Assembly (NCBI GenBank): GCA_016844625.1
Contig: JAERMN010000399.1
Location: forward strand, 1 to 5,708
Direction: 5' to 3'
DNA: 5,708 nt
Origin: Deltaproteobacteria bacterium
Lineage (GTDB): Bacteria > Desulfobacterota > Binatia > UBA9968
The position numbers and the translations under genes are program-made. Position 1 is the stretch's first letter. Every line of letters begins with the position of its first letter. Below are positions 1-3,514 of this stretch, one piece after another. The notes beneath the pieces were generated by a model that worked only from the letters and a program-made list of their open reading frames with translations, did no database searches and was not told where the DNA came from.

Positions 1-1
1 C

Positions 2-151
2 GAAGCCCTTCCCACCGGCGTCGCCCAGGGTGTTGGTCTAAGTCCTGACGAATTACAAGGGATGATCCAAGGTTACTACCGGGCAAGAGGATGGGATGAG
101 AACGGATTAGTTGCCGAGAAGAAGTTGAAAGAGTTGGGGCTAGCTGGATGA
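2..151 (+). CDS. aor: Aldehyde:ferredoxin oxidoreductase, C-terminal fragment (5' end outside window)
   Basis: Only the last 49 codons and the TGA stop (149-151) are in the window; the frame is open from base 2. The translated tail has the pattern typical of the end of AOR-family proteins: a start resembling E-P-L-P-x-G (here EALPTG), then LSPDEL, then YYRARGWDENG, then a final KLKELGL. Family knowledge: AOR is a cytoplasmic tungsten-bispterin, 4Fe-4S enzyme that interconverts aldehydes and carboxylic acids using ferredoxin or a partner subunit. The cofactor and cluster ligands lie upstream and cannot be checked here. A tungstate transporter about 320 bp downstream on the same strand supports the call. 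The subtype (AOR, formaldehyde or other tungsten oxidoreductase) cannot be told from the tail. A start codon is not visible. Confidence 0.85.
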   Translation, partial: EALPTGVAQGVGLSPDELQGMIQGYYRARGWDENGLVAEKKLKELGLAG

Positions 152-155
152 GAGA

Positions 156-270
156 GTTCAAGCCGTTCAAAACGTTCAAACAGTTCAAGCCGATTAGGAC
201 GGTTCGTCTGACTCTGAATGTTGACGTTTTGAACTGCTTGAACAGCTTGAACAGCTTGAACCGTTTGAAC
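156..270. repeat. GTTCAA-type 9-bp-period repeat, forward and inverted arrays
   Basis: Directly after the AOR stop codon, GTTCAA occurs four times at exact 9-bp spacing (156, 165, 174, 183), separated by variable trinucleotides. After a spacer of about 40 bp the reverse complement TTGAAC occurs five times at exact 9-bp spacing (229, 238, 247, 256, 265). The two arrays are complementary, so a long stem-loop can form in several registers; for example 156-179 matches the reverse complement of 221-243 almost completely. The right array ends one base before the ribosome binding site of the next gene. A related, more degenerate copy follows tupC. No T-run follows, so it does not look like a standard intrinsic terminator. 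Function is not known to me; an intergenic palindromic repeat family or a transcript-end structure is plausible. Confidence 0.9.
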
Positions 271-283
271 GGAGGTAGCACTT

Positions 284-463
284 ATGCCCACCGATGAAAC
301 GCGACGCGTGCTGAAGGTGTTTGGCGTCGCCGTGACGGCATTCGAGGATGCGGTCGATAAAGGCGCAGCGCCCGAAGAACTGAGAAACGCCGAGACCGAA
401 GTAAAAACGCGCCTGGAGGAAGTCACGGTTTTGATCGAACAGCTGCGCGCTAGAAGGAATTAG
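284..463 (+). CDS. Small helical protein of 59 aa, unknown function
   Basis: ATG at 284 is preceded by a strong GGAGGT Shine-Dalgarno sequence (271-276) with 7 nt spacing; the stop is TAG at 461-463. The product begins MPTDETRRVL and is rich in charged residues. It reads as two amphipathic helices (about residues 4-26 and 28-57) joined around GAAP, so a helical hairpin or short coiled coil is likely. There are no cysteines, no signal peptide, no transmembrane segment and no C-terminal Gly-Gly, so it is neither a MoaD-like sulfur carrier nor a ferredoxin. It lies between AOR and tupA on the same strand, and its stop is 6 nt before the tupA start, which suggests co-transcription and a role tied to tungsten transport or the tungsten enzyme; that is inference. 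I do not recognise a family. The good ribosome binding site and protein-like composition support it being a real gene. Confidence 0.7.
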   Translation: MPTDETRRVLKVFGVAVTAFEDAVDKGAAPEELRNAETEVKTRLEEVTVLIEQLRARRN

Positions 464-469
464 TTACCG

Positions 470-1300
470 TTGCTTTTGCTGCTGGCTTTCATTCTCGCAA
501 TCCCCTTTCAACTGTGCGCCGGGGAAGCCGCGCGCAAGTCCGTTATCCTCTCAACCACCACCAGCACACAGGACTCAGGACTCCTTGATGTGCTCGTGCC
601 GCTATTCGAAAAGCAGACGGGCCACAGCGTGAAGACGATTTCAGTGGGCACCGGCCAGGCGCTGGCGCTGGCGGCCAAGGGAGAGGCGGATGTGGCATTA
701 GTCCACGCGCCGGGCATCGAGAAAAAATTTGTCGCCGCCGGCAAGCTGCTTAACCGCCGCCTGGTCATGTACAACGATTTCGTCATCATAGGCCCCCGAT
801 CCGATCCTGCCAAAATCACATCGGTCAAGAGCAGCACTGACGCGTTGAAGCTGGTCCACCAAAGCCAGAGCAGGTTCGTGTCGCGCGGCGATAACTCCGG
901 CACACACGCCCTCGAAAGTTCGCTTTGGAAGATCGCCGGCGTCGAGCCAAATGGTTCGTGGTACATGGAGTCAGGGCAAGGAATGGGCGCGACGCTGAGC
1001 ATTGCCAGCGACCGCAGCGCTTACACCCTCACCGACCGCGCAACCTACCTCGCCTATCAAAAACGCTTAGCGCTGGTCATCCTCTTGGAGGGGGACAAGC
1101 CGCTGTTGAATATTTATTCGGTGCTGGAAGTAAATTCCGCCAACGGCCCGAGGATCAACACCGCAGGCGGAAAAGCCTTCGCCGATTTTATGGTCGCGCC
1201 GCAAACCCAGACCGTGATCAAGAGCTTCGGCGTCGAAAAATACCGCCAGCCGTTATTTGTGCCGATCGCGGGAAGGCGAGAAGAAGAGATCGGAGGATAG
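470..1300 (+). CDS. tupA: Tungstate ABC transporter, periplasmic substrate-binding protein TupA
   Basis: This 276-aa product captures tungstate outside the membrane and hands it to the TupB permease. Residues 1-20 are a hydrophobic leader. The mature part opens with the TTTSTQDSG oxyanion motif (29-37), followed by FE (46-47), VGTGQALALAAKGEADV (59-75), VHAPG (78-82), MYNDFVIIGP (100-109), SRGDNSGTH (138-146), WYMESGQGMG (164-173) and YTLTDRATYL (185-194). All are hallmarks of the TupA/PstS-like tungstate binders rather than ModA or WtpA. Arg139 in SRGD is probably the position reported to matter for tungstate over molybdate selectivity in Desulfovibrio TupA (inference from motif). The start is TTG at 470 because the same frame has a stop at 461-463 and no ATG or GTG lies between; AAGGA at 454-458 is an acceptable ribosome binding site. 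Oddly, the leader has no basic residue at its N-terminus. tupB follows after 1 nt. Confidence 0.95.
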   Translation: MLLLLAFILAIPFQLCAGEAARKSVILSTTTSTQDSGLLDVLVPLFEKQTGHSVKTISVGTGQALALAAKGEADVALVHAPGIEKKFVAAGKLLNRRLVMYNDFVIIGPRSDPAKITSVKSSTDALKLVHQSQSRFVSRGDNSGTHALESSLWKIAGVEPNGSWYMESGQGMGATLSIASDRSAYTLTDRATYLAYQKRLALVILLEGDKPLLNIYSVLEVNSANGPRINTAGGKAFADFMVAPQTQTVIKSFGVEKYRQPLFVPIAGRREEEIGG

Positions 1301-1301
1301 G

Positions 1302-2015
1302 ATGGAACTGATATGGCAAGGAATCAAACAGGCCTTCTGGCTCCTCGTGGCCGGCGACCCCGGCGTGCTTGAGATTACGCTGCTCTCACTCTGGCTTTCC
1401 GGTATCGCCACTCTGCTCTCCCTACTGGCGGGTATCCCGCTCGGAATGCTGATCGCTTTGACTCGCTTCCCTGGTCGCGGCTTCGTCACGAGTTTGATCA
1501 ATACCGGCATGGGGCTTCCGCCGGTGGTCGTCGGGCTCTTCGTGTCGATCTTTCTTTGGCGCAGTGGCCCTTTGGGTTTTCTTGAGCTGCTCTATACTCC
1601 GACCGCAATCGTTATCGCCCAGGTCGTCATCGCTTTTCCCATCGTCGCTGGTCTTACCATGGCCGCGTTCCAGACCCTCAACCCCAATCTTAGTTTGCAA
1701 CTCGTCGGCATCGGCGCGTCGAAGCCGCAAGTCCTCTGGCTCCTGTGCAAGGAAGCTCGCCTGCCGATTCTCGCCGCGATCATGGCTGGGTTCGGCGGCG
1801 TGATCTCGGAGGTCGGGGCTTCGATGATGGTGGGGGGAAACATTCGTGGTCAGACCCGCGTGCTGACCACGGCCACCGTGCTTGAGACCGGGAAAGGCAA
1901 CTTTGAGCTCGCCATCGCCCTTGGCTTGATCCTTCTCATTCTGAGCTTTGCAGTAAACTTTCTCCTCACCTATATTCAGCAACGGGAACAGTTGCGATGG
2001 CCGAAGCCCTCTTAA
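1302..2015 (+). CDS. tupB: Tungstate ABC transporter, inner-membrane permease TupB
   Basis: A 237-aa integral membrane protein that forms the tungstate channel with TupC on the cytoplasmic side. ATG at 1302 is chosen because GGAGG (1292-1296) sits 5 nt upstream and the tupA stop ends at 1300; the frame is open further upstream but that stretch overlaps tupA. Hydrophobic segments lie around residues 24-52, 68-86, 101-122, 154-177 and 202-225, which fits a BPD_transp_1 permease. The cytoplasmic ATPase-docking (EAA) loop is visible at about 134-165: VGIGASKP, then KEARLPIL, the usual position of EAA-x3-G and I-x-LP. It is followed by GGVISEVGASMMVGGNIRG, characteristic of TupB. Length matches the family. 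The gene ends inside the start of tupC, overlapping by 19 nt, so the two are probably translationally coupled. Confidence 0.95.
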   Translation: MELIWQGIKQAFWLLVAGDPGVLEITLLSLWLSGIATLLSLLAGIPLGMLIALTRFPGRGFVTSLINTGMGLPPVVVGLFVSIFLWRSGPLGFLELLYTPTAIVIAQVVIAFPIVAGLTMAAFQTLNPNLSLQLVGIGASKPQVLWLLCKEARLPILAAIMAGFGGVISEVGASMMVGGNIRGQTRVLTTATVLETGKGNFELAIALGLILLILSFAVNFLLTYIQQREQLRWPKPS

Positions 2016-3112
2016 CGCTCCACGACCTGGTGGTCCGCTATGGAGAGTCACAAATCCTCCAGGTCGCTTCCCTTGCGGTTTATCCCGGCGAAATCCTCGC
2101 TATCATCGGACCCAACGGGGCGGGGAAATCGACCCTACTGCGCGTCATGGGGCTACTTGAACAGCCGACCCAAGGAAGAGTTTTATTTCATGGGCTGGAT
2201 GTCACCCGACAAAACGGTCTCACGGTCAGGCGCCGCATGGCCAGCGTTTTTCAGGAGCCGCTGCTGTTAAATGCCTCGGTCTATGACAACGCGGCGTTGG
2301 GGCTAAGGCTGCGCGGTTTGGACCGCCGCAGCATCGAACGGCAGGTTCAACCCTGGCTCGAACGGCTCGGTATTGACCATCTTGTGCGCCGCCGGGCTCG
2401 AAGCCTCTCAGGGGGCGAGGCCCAGCGCACCAGCTTGGCTCGCGCCTTGGCGCTCGATCCCGAGATACTCTTTCTAGACGAACCCTTTTCTCCTCTCGAC
2501 CCGCCCACGCGCGAGGGCCTCCTGCTCGATCTAGAGCGCATACTTCGTGAACCGGGCATCACCACAGTATTCGTCACTCACGACCGTGACGAGGCGTTCA
2601 TATTCGGCGACCGCGTCGCTGTACTCATTGGCGGCAGGCTGCTCCAGACCGGGCCGACACCGGAAGTCTTTACTCATCCGGTGAACGAGGAGGTTGCCCA
2701 CTTCGTCGGCATCGACACCATAATTCCTGGAGTCGTGGAGAGCGCGCCCGAAGGATTGGCCAAAGTCCACATTGATGGATTGTCCCAAGTCCGCATTGAT
2801 GGCGGCTGCGCCCAGGTGGTCGGTAATTTTCAAGCCGGAGAGCAGCTGATTCTTTGCCTTCGACCGGAGGATATCACTTTGAGTCTGCCGGGAGCCGAGG
2901 AATTCAAATCGAGTGCGCGCAACCGGCTTCAGGGCAAGGCCCTCAAAGTCACGCCCTGGGGCTCTCACTACCGGGTGGCGCTGGCATGCGGGGGAAACCG
3001 TCTCGTCGCCTTTATCACCAGACCGTCATTCCTCGAACTTAAGATCGCAGAGGGAGACGAGGTCGTTGCTTCGTTCAAGGCATCAGCGGTTCATGTGATT
3101 AAACGGAGCTAA
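1997..3112 (+). CDS. tupC: Tungstate ABC transporter, ATP-binding protein TupC with C-terminal TOBE/MOP-like domain
   Basis: A 371-aa cytoplasmic ATPase that powers tungstate import. All ABC motifs are intact: Walker A GPNGAGKST (38-46), Q-loop Gln86 in FQEP, signature LSGGEAQR (137-144), Walker B ILFLDEP (157-163), D-loop SPLD (165-168) and switch His195 in VTHD. After about residue 240 comes a C-terminal extension with LRPEDITL and a beta-rich segment at about 305-370, typical of TOBE/MOP domains that in ModC-type ATPases bind molybdate or tungstate and can give feedback control. The ATG at 1997 lies inside tupB with only a weak upstream GGGAA, consistent with translational coupling. Domain content alone would also fit ModC or WtpC; the Tup assignment comes from tupA and tupB. 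The gene ends the operon: a repeat hairpin and then a probable terminator follow. Confidence 0.93.
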   Translation: MAEALLTLHDLVVRYGESQILQVASLAVYPGEILAIIGPNGAGKSTLLRVMGLLEQPTQGRVLFHGLDVTRQNGLTVRRRMASVFQEPLLLNASVYDNAALGLRLRGLDRRSIERQVQPWLERLGIDHLVRRRARSLSGGEAQRTSLARALALDPEILFLDEPFSPLDPPTREGLLLDLERILREPGITTVFVTHDRDEAFIFGDRVAVLIGGRLLQTGPTPEVFTHPVNEEVAHFVGIDTIIPGVVESAPEGLAKVHIDGLSQVRIDGGCAQVVGNFQAGEQLILCLRPEDITLSLPGAEEFKSSARNRLQGKALKVTPWGSHYRVALACGGNRLVAFITRPSFLELKIAEGDEVVASFKASAVHVIKRS

Positions 3113-3128
3113 AGTAACCGGTATTAGT

Positions 3129-3191
3129 CGTTCAAGCCGTTCCAACGAGTTAACCAGTTTGAACGACTTGAACGGTGTGAACCAGTTGGAC
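3129..3191. repeat. Second GTTCAA-type inverted repeat, after tupC
   Basis: Starting 17 bp after the tupC stop, the arm 3129-3146 (CGTTCAAGCCGTTCCAAC) matches the reverse complement of 3157-3174 at 16 of 18 positions, around a 10-nt loop. TTGAAC-like units continue at 9-bp spacing on the right side (3159, 3168, 3177, 3186), with the last two degenerate. It is the same motif and period as the array after the AOR gene, and again sits immediately downstream of a stop codon. No T-run follows the stem. Confidence 0.85.
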
Positions 3192-3292
3192 TCTTAGTCA
3201 TGACACATTCCCGGTTTGCCGACGGCTTCTGCTTCCGACCTGCTCGCCCCCTCGATCATTGTGAGCTGCGAATAATCCGGGTTCGTTGGATC

Positions 3293-3345
3293 GTAGAAGT
3301 GTTGGGGTATCGGTTCAACACCTACTCCATTTTTTACATTTTTTT
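3293..3345 (+). terminator. Probable intrinsic terminator of the tup operon
   Basis: GTAG (3293-3296) plus GTGTTG (3299-3304) pair with CAACAC (3316-3321) plus CTAC (3322-3325), giving ten base pairs with an AA bulge and an 11-nt loop. Four bases later comes a run of six T (3330-3335) and then seven T (3339-3345). The stem is only moderately GC-rich and the T-run is slightly displaced, so efficiency is uncertain. Its place between tupC and the next promoter fits a terminator. Confidence 0.5.
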
Positions 3346-3347
3346 GC

Positions 3348-3375
3348 TTGACAACGATTGTCGCAGCGATAGTAT
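3348..3375 (+). promoter_or_regulatory. Candidate sigma70-type promoter for the formate dehydrogenase gene
   Basis: A perfect -35 hexamer TTGACA (3348-3353), a 16-nt spacer and TAGTAT (3370-3375; four of six matches to TATAAT) form a plausible promoter. It would start transcription near 3382 and leave a leader of about 130 nt before the start codon at 3515. It begins right after the T-runs of the probable terminator. A GACAA-CGA-TTGTC dyad (3350-3362) overlaps the -35 element and could be an operator. No sigma54 -24/-12 element was seen. Confidence 0.5.
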
Positions 3376-3417
3376 GCCGGCCAATTCAGAGCTGTGTCGT
3401 TTTAAGTTTCGTCCGGC
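3376..3417 (+). promoter_or_regulatory. Possible leader stem-loop (GCCGG...CCGGC)
   Basis: GCCGG (3376-3380) is complementary to CCGGC (3413-3417), enclosing 32 nt, and is followed by seven A. It falls at or just before the predicted transcript start, so the 5' arm may not be fully transcribed. It does not match any riboswitch I can recognise, including the Moco/tungsten cofactor type, and it may be chance. Confidence 0.2.
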
Positions 3418-3501
3418 AAAAAAATTATCAATTGATCTATTGTGAAATCATGTTACTTACCAGCGTCTTCTTTTTTTCAGTCCATCCTCCCGCTTCAGAA
3501 A

Positions 3502-3507
3502 AAGGAG
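3502..3507 (+). promoter_or_regulatory. Ribosome binding site of the formate dehydrogenase gene
   Basis: AAGGAG lies 7 nt before the ATG at 3515 and fixes that start, which also puts the twin-arginine motif at residues 5-6. A CTCC at 3487-3490 could pair with its GGAG, but the stem is only four base pairs. Confidence 0.8.
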
Positions 3508-3514
3508 TCAAAAC

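Larger units (their letters stand above)
3113..3514. other. 402-nt intergenic region between tupC and the formate dehydrogenase gene
   Basis: No convincing + strand gene is present. In order it holds a GTTCAA-type inverted repeat (3129-3191), a segment of about 100 bp whose minus strand reads like the tail of a protein (3194-3331), a bulged hairpin with two T-runs (3293-3345), a TTGACA promoter-like element (3348-3375), and a leader of about 130 nt. The leader contains a GCCGG/CCGGC stem, a 10-bp palindrome and the AAGGAG ribosome binding site. An 81-codon + strand frame at 3200-3445 runs across the terminator and promoter and lacks a ribosome binding site, so it is not annotated. Confidence 0.7.

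Noticed and set aside
221..249. TTGACG (221-226) as a -35 element for a tup promoter
   Set aside because: No -10 like hexamer lies at 16-18 bp; the downstream sequence is just the repeat array. The tup genes may be transcribed with AOR or from a promoter I cannot see.
152..283. A CRISPR-like array after the AOR gene
   Set aside because: Units are only 6 bp conserved in a 9-bp period with 3-bp variable gaps and change orientation, so there are no spacers of CRISPR size.
76..426. A 116-codon minus-strand frame with VQAVQAVQ repeats
   Set aside because: The repeated residues simply come from reading the 9-bp GTTCAA arrays; it overlaps AOR and the small gene and has no start signals.
461..463. 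TAG read as pyrrolysine, fusing the small protein to TupA
   Set aside because: There is a usable ribosome binding site and TTG start right after the stop, no sign of Pyl machinery in the window, and TupA proteins do not carry such an N-terminal domain.
3200..3445. An 81-codon + strand frame beginning MTHSRFADGF
   Set aside because: It runs through the probable terminator, T-runs and the promoter, has no ribosome binding site, and its composition is not protein-like.
3376..3514. A molybdenum/tungsten cofactor riboswitch in the fdnG leader
   Set aside because: I could not find the conserved core of that family, and the visible pairing is a single short stem.
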